A stretch of DNA of 16,380 nucleotides, from contig JACQEV010000344.1 in NCBI GenBank assembly GCA_016200385.1, positions 1 through 16,380 on the forward strand. The letters run 5' to 3'. A program made the position numbers and the translations under genes. Source of the stretch: Candidatus Methylomirabilota bacterium (GTDB taxonomy: Bacteria > Methylomirabilota > Methylomirabilia > Methylomirabilales > Methylomirabilaceae). Shown here one piece after another: positions 6,071 through 15,733 of the stretch. Position 1 is the stretch's first letter. Each line of letters opens with the position of its first letter. The notes below the pieces were generated by a model that worked only from the letters and a program-made list of their open reading frames with translations, ran no database searches and was not told where the DNA came from.

Positions 6071-7408
6071 ATGATGCCTGGAGGTGTGTTCCGAAACGGG
6101 TGGAAGAGCATGATCGCAGCGTTCACCCTGGTCCTGCTGATCATCAGTGGCGGCGGCCGCCATGAGGTCACTGCTGTCGAAGACAGCTATGAGCGCCTGA
6201 AGGTCTTCACCGAGGTCCTTTCGCTTATTCAGGCCAATTACGTGGACGAGACTAAGCCGCGCGACCTCATCTACGGTGGAATCAAAGGGATGCTGGAGAC
6301 GCTCGATCCTCACAGCTCTTTCATGCCGCCGGATATCTTCAAGGAGATGCAGGTCGAGACCCAAGGCTCTTTCGGCGGCCTGGGGATCGAGATCACGGTC
6401 AAGGACCGGCAGCTCACGGTGGTGGCACCGATTGAAGGCACCCCTGCCGATCGCGCCGGGCTTCACCCCGGGGACCGCATCGTGAAGATCGACGGGAAAC
6501 TGACCAAGGACATGACCCTTATGGAGGCGGTGAAAAACCTTCGGGGCCCAAGAGGCACCAGTGTCACCCTGACCATTCTGCGAGAAGAGTCCCCCGGTCC
6601 ATTCGAGCTGACCCTGGTTCGCGAGATCATCGATGTGAAGAGCGTCAAGAGCAAAGACCTCGGAGACGGGATTGCCTACATCCGGGTCAGCTCATTCCAG
6701 GAGCGGACCGGGAAAGATCTCCTGAAGGCGATCGAGCAATTGGGACAGAACGGGATGTCGGCAATGGTGCTGGACCTCCGCAACAACCCTGGCGGCCTCC
6801 TGAATCAGGCCGTGCACGTGACCGACCTGTTCCTGGACAAAGGCCAGCTCATCGTCTACACCGAGGGACGGATCAAGAATCAGGATCTCCGCTTCTCGGC
6901 CGAACACGGGGCTCAGATCCCCAAGGTCCCGATAGTGGTCCTGGTCAATGGTGGCTCGGCCAGCGCCTCGGAGATCGTCGCGGGCGCGCTGCAGGACTGG
7001 AAGCGCGCGGTGGTGCTCGGGACAAAGACCTTTGGAAAGGGCTCGGTCCAGACCGTTATTCCCCTGAGCGACGGCTCCGGCCTGCGCTTGACGACGGCGA
7101 AGTACTTCACCCCGAAGGGACGATCGATCCACGGCACCGGCCTTCTCCCTGATATTGTGGTAGAGGTGCCGCGGCCCACGCTGGCCAAGGCCCCCGGCCA
7201 CGGTGAAAAAGAGGCTGAGGCAGCAAAGGAGCGGCCTGAGGGGCGCCCGGAGAAAAAGATATCCGAGGAGGAGGGAGATCCAAGCCTGCAGATCGGAAAG
7301 CGAGAGGGACCCGATCCCAACACCGACGTCCAGTTGAAGCGGGCGATGGAGATTCTGAAGGCCAGTCGGATCCTGGAGAAGGGATTCGCGAAGGGGAACG
7401 CGGGTTGA
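6071..7408 (+). CDS. ctpA: Carboxy-terminal processing protease (S41 family, PDZ domain)
   Basis: Periplasmic or membrane-anchored serine protease that clips C-terminal tails of envelope proteins. The 445-aa product has an N-terminal hydrophobic signal/anchor (about 13-27) and the CTP N-terminal helical region (DSYERLKVFTEVLSLIQANY, 38-57). A PDZ domain follows (about 98-185, FGGLGIEITV then GTPADRAGLHPGDRIVKIDG), then the S41 core. By alignment with Prc the catalytic Ser is S298 in GSASASEI, the Lys is K323 in FGKGSVQ, and Q327 is also kept. The C-terminus (about 370-425) is charged and low-complexity. GGAGGG (6061-6066) supports ATG 6071 or the adjacent ATG 6074; a GTG at 6056 precedes that site and is rejected. 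ftsEX-envC-ctpA is a recurring arrangement. Confidence 0.94.
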   Translation: MMPGGVFRNGWKSMIAAFTLVLLIISGGGRHEVTAVEDSYERLKVFTEVLSLIQANYVDETKPRDLIYGGIKGMLETLDPHSSFMPPDIFKEMQVETQGSFGGLGIEITVKDRQLTVVAPIEGTPADRAGLHPGDRIVKIDGKLTKDMTLMEAVKNLRGPRGTSVTLTILREESPGPFELTLVREIIDVKSVKSKDLGDGIAYIRVSSFQERTGKDLLKAIEQLGQNGMSAMVLDLRNNPGGLLNQAVHVTDLFLDKGQLIVYTEGRIKNQDLRFSAEHGAQIPKVPIVVLVNGGSASASEIVAGALQDWKRAVVLGTKTFGKGSVQTVIPLSDGSGLRLTTAKYFTPKGRSIHGTGLLPDIVVEVPRPTLAKAPGHGEKEAEAAKERPEGRPEKKISEEEGDPSLQIGKREGPDPNTDVQLKRAMEILKASRILEKGFAKGNAG

Positions 7409-7416
7409 CCGAAGCG

Positions 7417-7515
7417 CTCAGCTATCAGCCGTCAGCGTAGGGGCAGGGCTTGCCCTGCCCGAAGAGGGCGCAGCAAGCGGCGTCCCTACGTTGCTGCTCA
7501 TAGCTGACTGCTCGT
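7417..7515. repeat. TCAGC-type repeat arms flanking the 53-bp element
   Basis: The left arm is CTCAGCTATCAGCCGTCAGC (7417-7436). The right side (7490-7515) contains CTCATAGCTGACTGCTCG, which is partly its reverse complement (CAGCTAT/ATAGCTG). The 53-bp element lies exactly between them, as though inserted in the centre of an older palindromic repeat. The same TCAGC vocabulary makes up the element at 9118-9199. This region fills the ctpA-tsaD gap and contains no clear ribosome binding site for tsaD. Confidence 0.5.
7437..7489 (+). repeat. 53-bp two-hairpin element, intergenic copy
   Basis: The element starts GTAGGGGC and ends CCCTAC. GTAG (7437-7440) and CTAC (7486-7489) form a closing stem. 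Hairpin A is a perfect 9-bp stem, GGGCAGGGC (7441-7449) with GCCCTGCCC (7452-7460) and a TT loop. Hairpin B pairs GGGCGC (7466-7471) with GCGTCC (7480-7485), including one G-T pair. A second copy of exactly the same length, identical at 45 of 53 positions, lies inside tsaD at 8204-8256. Several differences keep the pairing: a G-C pair in hairpin A becomes G-T there, and the G-T pair in hairpin B becomes G-C. Confidence 0.85.
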
Positions 7516-7522
7516 CATTGCG

Positions 7523-8602
<1,080 letters not shown>

Positions 8603-8612
8603 GAGAACACGA

Positions 8613-9122
8613 ATGGCGAAGCTGCCGATTTTGATCTATCCATCCCCCGTCATACGAAAGAAGTCACTTAAGGTCACATCGATCAACGGCGAGCTTCAGC
8701 GCCTCATCGATGACATGATGGAAACCATGTATGCTGCCCCCGGCGTGGGACTCGCTGCTCCCCAGGTGGGCGCGCTCAGGCAGGTCATCGTGGTGGACCC
8801 GCACGACGAGCGAAAGCTCACCAAGCCGATGGCCCTCATCAATCCCGAGCTGGTTGCCGCCGACGGGCACATCGTGGAGGAGGAGGGATGTCTTTGCATT
8901 CCAGACCTGAGGGAGGGGGTGCCGCGATTCAAGCGGGTGGTGGTGAAGGCGTATGACCGGAATGAAAAAGAGGTTGTCCTGGAAGCGTCCGACCTGCTGG
9001 CGCGTATCCTCCAGCACGAGATCGACCACTTGAATGGCGTCCTGTTCATCGACCGCCTTAGCCCGGCAAAGCGGCAACTGGTGAAGCGACGGCTGAAGAA
9101 GACAGGGAAAGTAAGCAGTTAG
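8613..9122 (+). CDS. def: Peptide deformylase
   Basis: Metalloenzyme that removes the formyl group from the initiator methionine of nascent proteins. At 169 aa it is of normal length. Motif I is GVGLAAPQVG (44-53). Motif II is EGCLCIP (91-97), whose C93 is the metal-binding Cys; the usual EGCLS has Cys in place of Ser at position 95. Motif III is HEIDHLNG (135-142), providing two metal His and the catalytic Glu. The start ATG follows the tsaD stop by 10 bases with only a weak AAGAGA upstream, so translation may be coupled to tsaD. The stop lies within the inverted repeat that separates it from the convergent surA-like gene. Confidence 0.96.
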   Translation: MAKLPILIYPSPVIRKKSLKVTSINGELQRLIDDMMETMYAAPGVGLAAPQVGALRQVIVVDPHDERKLTKPMALINPELVAADGHIVEEEGCLCIPDLREGVPRFKRVVVKAYDRNEKEVVLEASDLLARILQHEIDHLNGVLFIDRLSPAKRQLVKRRLKKTGKVSS

Positions 9123-9199
9123 CTTTCAGCGGTCAGCCTTCAGCTCACAAGCTAGAGAGTTGAGTGCTGACTGCTGATCGCTCAATGCTGACGGCTAAC
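9118..9199. repeat. TCAGC-rich imperfect inverted repeat between convergent genes
   Basis: The terminal GTTAGC (9118-9123) pairs with GCTAAC (9194-9199). The arms are built of CAGC/GCTG units: TTCAGCGGTCAGCCTTCAGC on the left, GCTGACTGCTGATCGCTCAA then TGCTGACGGC on the right. The element overlaps the def stop codon and ends 3 bases from the stop of the surA-like gene. Placed between converging ends it may act as a bidirectional terminator, but it has no T-run. The shared sequence with 7417-7515 suggests a dispersed repeat. Confidence 0.65.
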
Positions 9200-9201
9200 C
9201 T

Positions 9202-10260
9202 CTACATCTTCATCTCGACGCTGGCCTTGGCCTTCAGGGTCTGGACCCACTCCTTGAACTTGGCCTCGGCTTTCTGATCAAAGAGAGTGTTCCGAGCGGC
9301 CTCCTTGACCTGATCGAATGGGAGGACCTGGCCCGCTACTCGCTCCTCCACCTGGATCAGGTGGAAGCCCGCCGGATTTGTGATGATTCCGCTGACCTGC
9401 CCGATCGGCAGGGCAAGGGCCGTCTGTTCCAGTTCCGGCGCGAGCTCTCCGCGCTTCATCGTCCAGATTTCACCGCTGGAGGAGGCGAGCGGCCCGTCCG
9501 CGTACTGCTTGGCTACCGTAGAGAACTTGGCTCCAAGTTTCATCAGCACCTGCGCCTCTTCAATCCGACTCTTGGCCCGCAGGACGTCGTCCCGTGTGGG
9601 CTGCTGCGGAACAGCCACCAGAAGATGGCGGATCTTCACCTGGGGGATATCCTTGAATTGCTCCTGGTGTTCATCGTAGTACCGCCGAGCTTCCTCGTCC
9701 AGGACCACAACCTTCGACCGCACCTGCCTGGCCACCAGCTTTGTCAGGGCTACCTGCTCGGCGATCCCCTTTCGGAACTGCTCCTCGCTGAGCAATTCTC
9801 TGGACATGGCGGCCTGTAGCTCCTCATCGCTGGTGAGACCGTTGCGCCTTTTCAAATCCTCTATGGCGGATCGGACGTCGGCTGCGGTCGCCTCGATCTT
9901 CTCTTTTTTCGCCTCCTGAAGCTGAAGCTTCCTGAGAATCAGCTCATCTAGGATCTGACGTTCGGTGGTGCGAAGCCGCCGCTCTCGCTCTTCCCCCAGG
10001 CTTTCCTGCACGATCTTTCGGATTGTTTGGAGCCCCTCCTCTTGCACCTCGGTCAGCGTGATCACGTCATCGTTGACAACGGCGACGATGCGATCGAGGA
10101 TCACCCCCTCGGAGACAGAACCAATCAGGATTCCATAGAGGATGGCCAACCCCACCATTAGAACAGGGTTTAGGGTATGGGGTCCAGGGTATAGGGATTC
10201 TCTGACCGCACGCCACACCCGAAACGCGAAACCCGAAACCCGAAACCCTGCTTTTTTCAC
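9202..10260 (-). CDS. SurA-like periplasmic peptidyl-prolyl isomerase/chaperone
   Basis: Secreted chaperone of the SurA/PpiC type that helps outer-membrane proteins fold. It has a signal sequence, a SurA_N-like helical domain starting ILDRIVAVVNDDVITLTEV, and one parvulin domain in its second half (KIRHLLVAVP, then GLASSSGE-like ADGPLASSSGEIW, KRGELAPELEQTALAL and GFHLIQVEER). One rotamase domain makes it shorter than E. coli SurA. The start chosen is GTG 10260: its GTGA overlaps the mfd stop and GGAG lies 5 bases upstream, a classic coupled start. That start gives MKKAG, about 30 repeat-derived residues (GFRVSGFAFRVWRAV...), then the hydrophobic core VLMVGLAILYGILIG. The alternative ATG 10158 gives a normal signal peptide but has no ribosome binding site. 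Confidence 0.88.
   Translation of the reverse strand: MKKAGFRVSGFAFRVWRAVRESLYPGPHTLNPVLMVGLAILYGILIGSVSEGVILDRIVAVVNDDVITLTEVQEEGLQTIRKIVQESLGEERERRLRTTERQILDELILRKLQLQEAKKEKIEATAADVRSAIEDLKRRNGLTSDEELQAAMSRELLSEEQFRKGIAEQVALTKLVARQVRSKVVVLDEEARRYYDEHQEQFKDIPQVKIRHLLVAVPQQPTRDDVLRAKSRIEEAQVLMKLGAKFSTVAKQYADGPLASSSGEIWTMKRGELAPELEQTALALPIGQVSGIITNPAGFHLIQVEERVAGQVLPFDQVKEAARNTLFDQKAEAKFKEWVQTLKAKASVEMKM
10163..10250 (-). repeat. GGGTTTCG / CCCTATACCC repeat, apparently inside the surA-like coding start
   Basis: On the minus strand it reads three GGGTTTCG units, GCGTTTCGGGTG, a spacer, and then CCCTATACCC, ACCCCATACC and CCTAAACCCT units. It is the same family as 6002-6053. It lies between the mfd-coupled GTG at 10260 and the hydrophobic core of the signal peptide and is fully open in that frame (about residues 5-34, rich in Arg and Phe). 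Confidence 0.7.
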
Positions 10261-13200
10261 CGACACTCCGCCAGTCTCATAAGGAGGGTCTGAACCGTGG
10301 CGATCTTTTCGCCGCCGTTGACCCGGTATTCCAACGTGTCCCGTGGGACGTAGCGCAGACGGCCCGCCTCTGCGCGAAGCAGGTCCGCCACCTTTTCCGC
10401 GGCCAAGGGTGGCGCGTCGCGGAAGACGAGGCGAATCGTTTCGCCTCTGGCGTCGAGCTCACGGATGGCCAATGTCCGGGCGAGGATCCTGAGGCTCACC
10501 GCGGCCAGCACACGCTCCGCCTGCAGCGGGAGCTCACCGAAACGATCGATCAGTTCCTCGCGGAAAGCCGACACCTCCTCGGTCTCGGACAGAGCGGCCA
10601 GCCGCTTATAGAGCTGGAGCCTGACGTGGGGGTCTTCCACGTAGGCTTCGGGCAGATATCCCTCTGCCTCCAGCCTGACGGACGGCTCGACCGACTCGGC
10701 CGCCACCTCACCCTTCAACTCCCTGACGCTTGACTCGATCAGTCGGCAGTAGAGATCGAACCCAACGGCGGCGATCTGCCCGTGCTGCTCTGGCCCCAGC
10801 AGGTTTCCCGCACCGCGGATCTCCAGATCCCTCGCCGCCACCTTGAATCCTGATCCGAGTTCAGTGAACTCCGCGATAACCTGGAGCCGTTTCCTGGCGA
10901 CCTCGGAAAGGGCAGCGTCTTCCGGGACGAGGAGGTACGCATACGCCAGTCGCCGGTCGCGACCGACCCGTCCGCGGAGCTGGTAGAGCTGGGCCAGGCC
11001 GAGGGCGTCCGCCCGATCGATGATGATGGTATTGGCATTGCCGACATCCAGGCCCGACTCGATGATGGTCGTGCACAGCAGGACATCGGACTTGCCGGTG
11101 TAGAAATCGTACATGATCCGCTCGAGGCGCTCTTCCGGCAGCTCGCCATGAGCCACGGCCAGCCTGGCCCTGGGGACCAGCCGCTTGATCAGGTTGGCCA
11201 TGCTCTGGATGCTCTCCACACGATTGTGGACGAAAAAGACCTGCCCGCCTCGGTCCAGCTCCTGCTCGATCGCCTCCTGGATGAGTGCCTGGTCAAACCT
11301 GGCGACGTTCGTCTTGATCGAGAGGCGATCCTCCGGGGGTGTCTCGATGGTGCTGACATCCCGGACCCCCAGCATCGACATGTGAAGGGTCCTCGGGATC
11401 GGGGTCGCGGTCAAGGTCATGACATCCACTTGCCGCTTGAGCTGCTTCAGGCGCTCCTTGGCCGCGACGCCGAAGCGGTGCTCCTCATCCACCACCAGCA
11501 GACCCAGGTCTCGGAAGCGGATGTCCTTCTGAAGCAGACGGTGGGTCCCAATGACGATGTCCACCACCCCATCACGGAGACCGCGCAACACCTCGGCCTG
11601 TTCCTTTCGGCTTCGGAAGCGGGAGAGCATCTCCACCTTGATCGGGAAGCTGTTGAACCTTTCGGAAAAGGTCTGCAGGTGTTGCAAGGCCAGGACGGTG
11701 GTCGGGACCAGAACCGCCGCCTGCTTTCCCCCCATGACGGCCTTGAATGCGGCCCGCATCGCCACCTCAGTCTTGCCGTACCCCACATCTCCGCAGATCA
11801 GGCGGTCCATCGGTCGGTCTCGCTCCATGTCAGCCTTCACGTCGGCGATCGCCTGGAGCTGGCCGGGGGTTTCCTCGTAGGGGAAGCCGGCCTCGAACTC
11901 CCGCTGCCAGGTGGTATCAGGGGGGGAAGCGTAGCCGCTGATGACTTGCCGGGCAGCGTACAGCGTGAGCAGCTCCTGGGCCATCTCACGGATCGAGGCT
12001 TTCACTCGCTCCTTGGCCCTGGCCCATGATGTGCCGCCCAGCCGATCGAGGGCGGGCGGCTCCCCGTCAGCACCCAGATAGCGGTGGACCAGCTGGAGTG
12101 TGTTCGTCGGCACGTAGAGCTTGGTGTTGTCGGCATAGGTGATGAGGAGATAGTCGCCCTCCATCCCGCCGGCATCGAGTTGCCGCAGGCCTTTGTACCT
12201 GCCGATCCCGTGATCCTCGTGGACGACGACATCGCCGAACGCCAAGTCCTCAAAGGAGGAGAAGGGGGAGGCCTCCTTCGGCCGGGCCCGGCGGCGCGGG
12301 ATGTGTCGAGACCCGAAGATCTCGGCCTCGGTGATATAGGTCAGGCCCGCCTGATCCAGGTGAAAGCCACCGCTGAGCTCACCTGAAAGAATGGCGATCC
12401 CGCCCGGCGAGGCCACCGTCTCGCGAAGAGATGCGGCGATCTCGTGTTCTCTGAGCACCCCCTGAAGCCGTCGACCTTGGGCCTCACTCCGGCAGACCAG
12501 GTGAATCATTCGGCCCTGCCGCTGCCACCCTTCCAGGTCGCGCGCCAGTTCCGCGAGTCGCCCGCGGTAGGCCGGGACGGTCCCCACCTTAAAGGCGATG
12601 TGCGAGTCTTCTCCCTCGGGGTTGGTCTGTGAGAATTCGTCCAGGAAGATCCGCGGCCGCAAGGAGAGCTTCGATTCGAAGTCCGTCCAGCCGCAGGATG
12701 GGGACTCCAACATCAGGGGGAAGACTCCCTCAAGAGAGTCACGGTCGCCGCCGCGGGTCGCGGCCTCATCCAAGTCGTGCGCACGGGCTTCCAGGCCCGC
12801 CGGGTCTGCCAAAACCCAGAGTGCATCGGGTGCCACGTACTGAAAGAGGTCGGCGGTTTCCAGATAGAAGTACGGCAGATAGGCGTCCAGAACCGGGAAG
12901 GGGCGGCGATCTTCTAGCGCCTTGACGATCTCCGCAGGAACCTGGCCGCCCTGGCTGTTTTCCGCCGCGCGAAGGGTGCGAAGGGCCTGCCCGCACGCCT
13001 CGGCCGTCAGCGGAACCTCTCCAACGGGCAAGACGCTGATCTGTTCTACAGAGCGGATGGAGCGCTGCGTAGTAGGGTCGAATTCGCGCAGCTCAACCAG
13101 CTCGTCCCCGAAAAACTCAGCCCGGACGGGAAAGTCGCATCCGGGCGGGAAGAGGTCGAGAAGATTTCCCCGCAGGCTGTATTCACCTCGGTCCATCACT

Positions 13201-13682
13201 TGATTCACCCGGCGGTAGCCACCCACCTCCAGAGCGCCCAGAAGCTCGTCCATCGGGATCAACCGCCCGACGCACAGGGTAACGGCCGCGCCAAGAAGCG
13301 CTGCGGGGGGTGAGAGGCGTTCGAGGGCTGCCCGGATGGAGACAACAGCCAGCGGCAGTTCCTTGGCAGCCAGACCCGTCAGGCAGGCAATTCGCTGGGA
13401 TCGGACTTCGGGGTCTTCATCGCGCTCTGGCAGATATCCGACCGGGCCACGGGAGAAGAACTGGAGGTCCTTGGCAAGAGTTTCGGCCTCGCCCGCCGAG
13501 GAGACCAACACCACGAGGGGCCGCCCCGCTCGACGAGAAATCTCCGACAGGATCAGCGCCTTCGACGCCCCGAAGAGGCCGGTGAGATACACCTTCGCGG
13601 CGCCGCTATGAACCCGAGCCGCGATCTCCTGCGCCTGCCGGATTAACAGATCCTCCGATTGCTCCACCGACCGTATCACCAT
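10257..13682 (-). CDS. mfd: Transcription-repair coupling factor Mfd
   Basis: DNA translocase that displaces RNA polymerase stalled at lesions and recruits UvrA. Length 1141 aa, against 1148 in E. coli. Domains in order: UvrB-like N-terminal region (about 1-350); RNA-polymerase-interacting CarD-like domain (about 475-545, [18 protein letters not shown]...[11 protein letters not shown]); SF2 translocase with Walker [17 protein letters not shown] (about 628-643), DEEHRFG (about 731) and [13 protein letters not shown]; second RecA lobe with [19 protein letters not shown] and QLRGRVGR; C-terminal TRCF/D7 domain (about 990-1120). It starts 12 bases after the rfaE2 stop without an obvious Shine-Dalgarno and ends in the GTGA overlap with the surA-like gene. 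Confidence 0.97.
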   Translation of the reverse strand: MVIRSVEQSEDLLIRQAQEIAARVHSGAAKVYLTGLFGASKALILSEISRRAGRPLVVLVSSAGEAETLAKDLQFFSRGPVGYLPERDEDPEVRSQRIACLTGLAAKELPLAVVSIRAALERLSPPAALLGAAVTLCVGRLIPMDELLGALEVGGYRRVNQVMDRGEYSLRGNLLDLFPPGCDFPVRAEFFGDELVELREFDPTTQRSIRSVEQISVLPVGEVPLTAEACGQALRTLRAAENSQGGQVPAEIVKALEDRRPFPVLDAYLPYFYLETADLFQYVAPDALWVLADPAGLEARAHDLDEAATRGGDRDSLEGVFPLMLESPSCGWTDFESKLSLRPRIFLDEFSQTNPEGEDSHIAFKVGTVPAYRGRLAELARDLEGWQRQGRMIHLVCRSEAQGRRLQGVLREHEIAASLRETVASPGGIAILSGELSGGFHLDQAGLTYITEAEIFGSRHIPRRRARPKEASPFSSFEDLAFGDVVVHEDHGIGRYKGLRQLDAGGMEGDYLLITYADNTKLYVPTNTLQLVHRYLGADGEPPALDRLGGTSWARAKERVKASIREMAQELLTLYAARQVISGYASPPDTTWQREFEAGFPYEETPGQLQAIADVKADMERDRPMDRLICGDVGYGKTEVAMRAAFKAVMGGKQAAVLVPTTVLALQHLQTFSERFNSFPIKVEMLSRFRSRKEQAEVLRGLRDGVVDIVIGTHRLLQKDIRFRDLGLLVVDEEHRFGVAAKERLKQLKRQVDVMTLTATPIPRTLHMSMLGVRDVSTIETPPEDRLSIKTNVARFDQALIQEAIEQELDRGGQVFFVHNRVESIQSMANLIKRLVPRARLAVAHGELPEERLERIMYDFYTGKSDVLLCTTIIESGLDVGNANTIIIDRADALGLAQLYQLRGRVGRDRRLAYAYLLVPEDAALSEVARKRLQVIAEFTELGSGFKVAARDLEIRGAGNLLGPEQHGQIAAVGFDLYCRLIESSVRELKGEVAAESVEPSVRLEAEGYLPEAYVEDPHVRLQLYKRLAALSETEEVSAFREELIDRFGELPLQAERVLAAVSLRILARTLAIRELDARGETIRLVFRDAPPLAAEKVADLLRAEAGRLRYVPRDTLEYRVNGGEKIATVQTLLMRLAECR

Positions 13683-13694
13683 GGGATCTGCACA

Positions 13695-14198
13695 CTACTC
13701 ATGCGATCTTGCCATCTCCAGGATTCGCCTGATGATGCCACTTGTGGAAGAGCCCTCCACCAACGGGATCGTCACCACTCGGCCACCACGTCCCTCTACC
13801 GTATCCCTGCCCACGACCTCTTCCTTCGCCCAGTCGGCCCCCTTCACCAACACATCGGGCTGCAGCGCGGCGATCGTCTGTCCCGGATCCGCCTCCTCGA
13901 AGATCACGACGTAGTCCACCGAGGCCAGGGCCGAGAGCAACTCTGCCCGTTCATCCTGTGAGAGCACAGGCCGCGAGGGACCCTTGAGGCTCCGAACGGA
14001 GGCATCGCTGTTCAACCCGACGATCAGCAGGTCGCCCAGCTCCCGGGCCTGCTGCAGGAGGCGAGTGTGTCCCCGATGGAGCAGGTCGAAACAGCCATTC
14101 GTAAAGACCACACGTTGCCCCAAGGCCCGCCGTTCCCGAACGATGCCCACCAATTCCTTCAAGCCTTTCACTTTGTCAGCGGTCCCCATTCTCGTCAT
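13695..14198 (-). CDS. rfaE2: D-glycero-beta-D-manno-heptose 1-phosphate adenylyltransferase (RfaE2/HldE C-terminal type)
   Basis: Nucleotidyltransferase that joins AMP to heptose-1-phosphate to give ADP-heptose for the LPS inner core. The 167-aa product corresponds to the adenylyltransferase half of HldE only, so the kinase half (RfaE1/HldA) must be encoded elsewhere. Motifs: VVFTNGCFDLLHRGH (30-44) with the HxGH nucleotide-binding signature, SDASVRSLKGPSRPV (64-78), LVKGADWAKEEVVG (117-130) and the C-terminal SSTSGIIRRI (150-159). ATG 14198 and ATG 14189 are both possible starts; neither has a good ribosome binding site. It sits directly upstream of mfd in the same orientation. Its presence supports an LPS-bearing outer membrane. 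Confidence 0.93.
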   Translation of the reverse strand: MTRMGTADKVKGLKELVGIVRERRALGQRVVFTNGCFDLLHRGHTRLLQQARELGDLLIVGLNSDASVRSLKGPSRPVLSQDERAELLSALASVDYVVIFEEADPGQTIAALQPDVLVKGADWAKEEVVGRDTVEGRGGRVVTIPLVEGSSTSGIIRRILEMARSHE

Positions 14199-14256
14199 GT
14201 CTTATCTATGAACTCTGAACTATCAACCCCGCGCATCTCGCCGGAGGTCGCCAAGG

Positions 14257-14514
14257 TCACGCTTCCTCCACTTGACCTTCCAAATGCCGGAGAAATCCGT
14301 CCGCCTCGGCCTGCTTGATCAACCGCTTTCCCTTCTCAGCATAGGGGGCAACCGTCATCAGGTGGACCTCTCCAAGCGGGCCAAACGTAATCCCTTGATA
14401 CCCACCGACCCGCATGGAACGGAGCCAGCATGGGACACCATGTCGCACAAGATGCAGGCGGAGCAGTTCAGCCTGCATCTCATCGTATGTAGTGTAGATG
14501 ATCCGGTGATCCAT
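14257..14514 (-). CDS. Small DUF2007-like protein
   Basis: An 85-aa soluble protein. The pattern IIYTTYDEMQAELLRLHLVR, then HGVPCWLRS...FGPLGEVHLMTV...AEKGKRLIKQAE, fits the DUF2007 (putative signal-transducing protein) fold: a short beta strand, a helix that scans A-x-L-L-x-x-x-L-x-x-x-G-V/I-P, then strand-strand-helix. The function of that family is not established. ATG 14514 is chosen because GGAGG lies 8 bases upstream; an in-frame ATG at 14556 would add 14 residues of no family character and lacks such a site. It is followed after 58 bases by rfaE2 and may share its transcript. The family call is from pattern recognition only. Confidence 0.65.
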   Translation of the reverse strand: MDHRIIYTTYDEMQAELLRLHLVRHGVPCWLRSMRVGGYQGITFGPLGEVHLMTVAPYAEKGKRLIKQAEADGFLRHLEGQVEEA

Positions 14515-14940
14515 TGAATACCCCTCCAAGATCTGCACGGGCTCTTCGATCCCCAAGGTCCTTGAGCTAACTATCCTCGCGCGCTTGACCGCTCAGCGGG
14601 CTGAGGGCATTGCAGCGCACGGTCGGATTCGTCGCTCCACTTCTCGAGCCTCGGATAACCTCAGGCGGGCTGCATTCGTGGAACAGACGCTGGCTCTCTT
14701 GCAGGGGCCGGTGGAGCGGAGCGACGGCACAAATGCGCGGCGGAACTCCTTGCTGGATATCGTATCGCGAGGGCGACTGCAGCGTCACAGTCCAATCATC
14801 AACAATCCTTGGGGGAACCCGACAATGCATAAAGCAAACTGAGCCGGCCCCGGTGGAACGGCTCCCAGGACCGGCTCTGCACCAGCAGTCGCGGCCGACG
14901 CCTCGTCCTCCCTGTCGGAAAAGGGCGACACGCTTTCCGA
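14515..14940. other. 426-base gap between pal and the DUF2007-like gene
   Basis: No convincing gene. Open frames of 80-110 codons on both strands overlap each other, have no ribosome binding sites and resemble nothing known. I looked for tRNA, tmRNA, SRP RNA and RNase P RNA landmarks and found none. Two inverted repeats are visible: GAGCCGG (14841-14847) with CCGGCTC (14871-14877), and the hairpin directly after pal listed separately. A promoter for the minus-strand DUF2007-rfaE2-mfd-surA group should be here, but I could not identify it. Given its length, a non-coding RNA remains possible. Confidence 0.4.
14915..14940 (-). terminator. Hairpin immediately after the pal stop codon
   Basis: TCGGAAA (14915-14921) pairs with TTTCCGA (14934-14940). 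On the minus strand it begins at the base after the pal TAA. No T-run follows, so it is at best an imperfect intrinsic terminator or an mRNA-stabilising 3' hairpin. Confidence 0.45.
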
Positions 14941-15681
14941 TTACTGTATGACGAAGTGAGCCCTCCTATTCCACTTCCAGGCCGACTCGTCGTGCCCAAG
15001 GGCGAAGGGCCGCTCCTTCCCGTAGCTGATAATCCTGGTCCGCTTGGCACTGACGCCGGCGGCGACAAGGTGGTCCTGGACAGATTTGGCGCGCCGCTGG
15101 CCGAGGGCGAGGTTGTATTCTTGCGTCCCGCGCTCGTCGCAGTGGCCCTCGATGACGATCGTCGCGTGTGTATTTGCCTTCAACCATCGGACGTTCTCAT
15201 CGAGACTCTGCTTCGCGTCCGCCCGGATCACCGATTTGTCGAAATCGAAGAAGACGTCTTTCAGGGGGGACTCCTTCGCCTTTTCTGCTTCTCCCACCCG
15301 GGCTGCCTCTGGCTTCGGCGCCGCTGGCGGCGAGACTGCCTCAATGGGAACCTTTGCCCGGCGGCTGGCAGCCACACTGCTCTTCAACGCCGCAAAGGCG
15401 GCCCGACACTTGCCAATATAGTTGCGGGCGTTCGGATCCGCGAACGGGTGGAACTCGGTGGCCTCGTGAGTCAATATATCCAGACATGCCTCGGCGTGGG
15501 CGTATTCCTCAGGCGCAAATGTCTCGGCACCCGCGGCCTTGGCCTCGGCCAGGTCGGCCTTCATGCTGTCGATGTCAGGGCGATAGGATGCGGTGGTCGC
15601 GCAGCCGGCAAAGATAAAAGCCACCAATGTGGAAACGAGTGCTAGGCGCCAAACCCGTCCAGCCTCACTGATCTGTGCCAT
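14941..15681 (-). CDS. pal: Peptidoglycan-associated lipoprotein (Pal) with DUF4398-like N-terminal domain
   Basis: Outer-membrane lipoprotein that binds peptidoglycan non-covalently. The 246-aa product has a signal peptide with lipobox FAGC (Cys27). A helical domain follows at about 33-105, resembling DUF4398 (LAEAKAAGAETFAPEEYAHAEA), then an Ala/Pro-rich linker (about 108-138). The OmpA-like domain (about 142-246) has the Pal hallmarks VFFDFDKSVIRADAKQSL, IEGHCDERGTQEYNLALGQR and ISYGKERP. Ordinary Pal is about 150-175 aa, so the extra domain accounts for the length. GGAGGG lies 9 bases before ATG 15681. It follows the small lipoprotein gene by 52 bases and is probably cotranscribed with it. 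No tolB or tolQRA is in view. Confidence 0.92.
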   Translation of the reverse strand: MAQISEAGRVWRLALVSTLVAFIFAGCATTASYRPDIDSMKADLAEAKAAGAETFAPEEYAHAEACLDILTHEATEFHPFADPNARNYIGKCRAAFAALKSSVAASRRAKVPIEAVSPPAAPKPEAARVGEAEKAKESPLKDVFFDFDKSVIRADAKQSLDENVRWLKANTHATIVIEGHCDERGTQEYNLALGQRRAKSVQDHLVAAGVSAKRTRIISYGKERPFALGHDESAWKWNRRAHFVIQ

Positions 15682-15733
15682 CGTCGAACTCCCTCCTGTT
15701 TGCTAAATCGGCCAGCTCGACTCAGTTGCTCCT

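Noticed and set aside
11148..12029. Long plus-strand open frame of 293 codons opposite mfd.
   Set aside because: Antisense shadow of a highly conserved part of mfd, with no family motifs.
14567..14842. Overlapping 80-110 codon frames on both strands in the pal/DUF2007-like gap.
   Set aside because: Mutually overlapping, no ribosome binding sites, no recognisable domains.
14956..15645. Plus-strand open frame of 229 codons opposite pal.
   Set aside because: Antisense to a clear Pal coding sequence; no ribosome binding site or recognisable domain.
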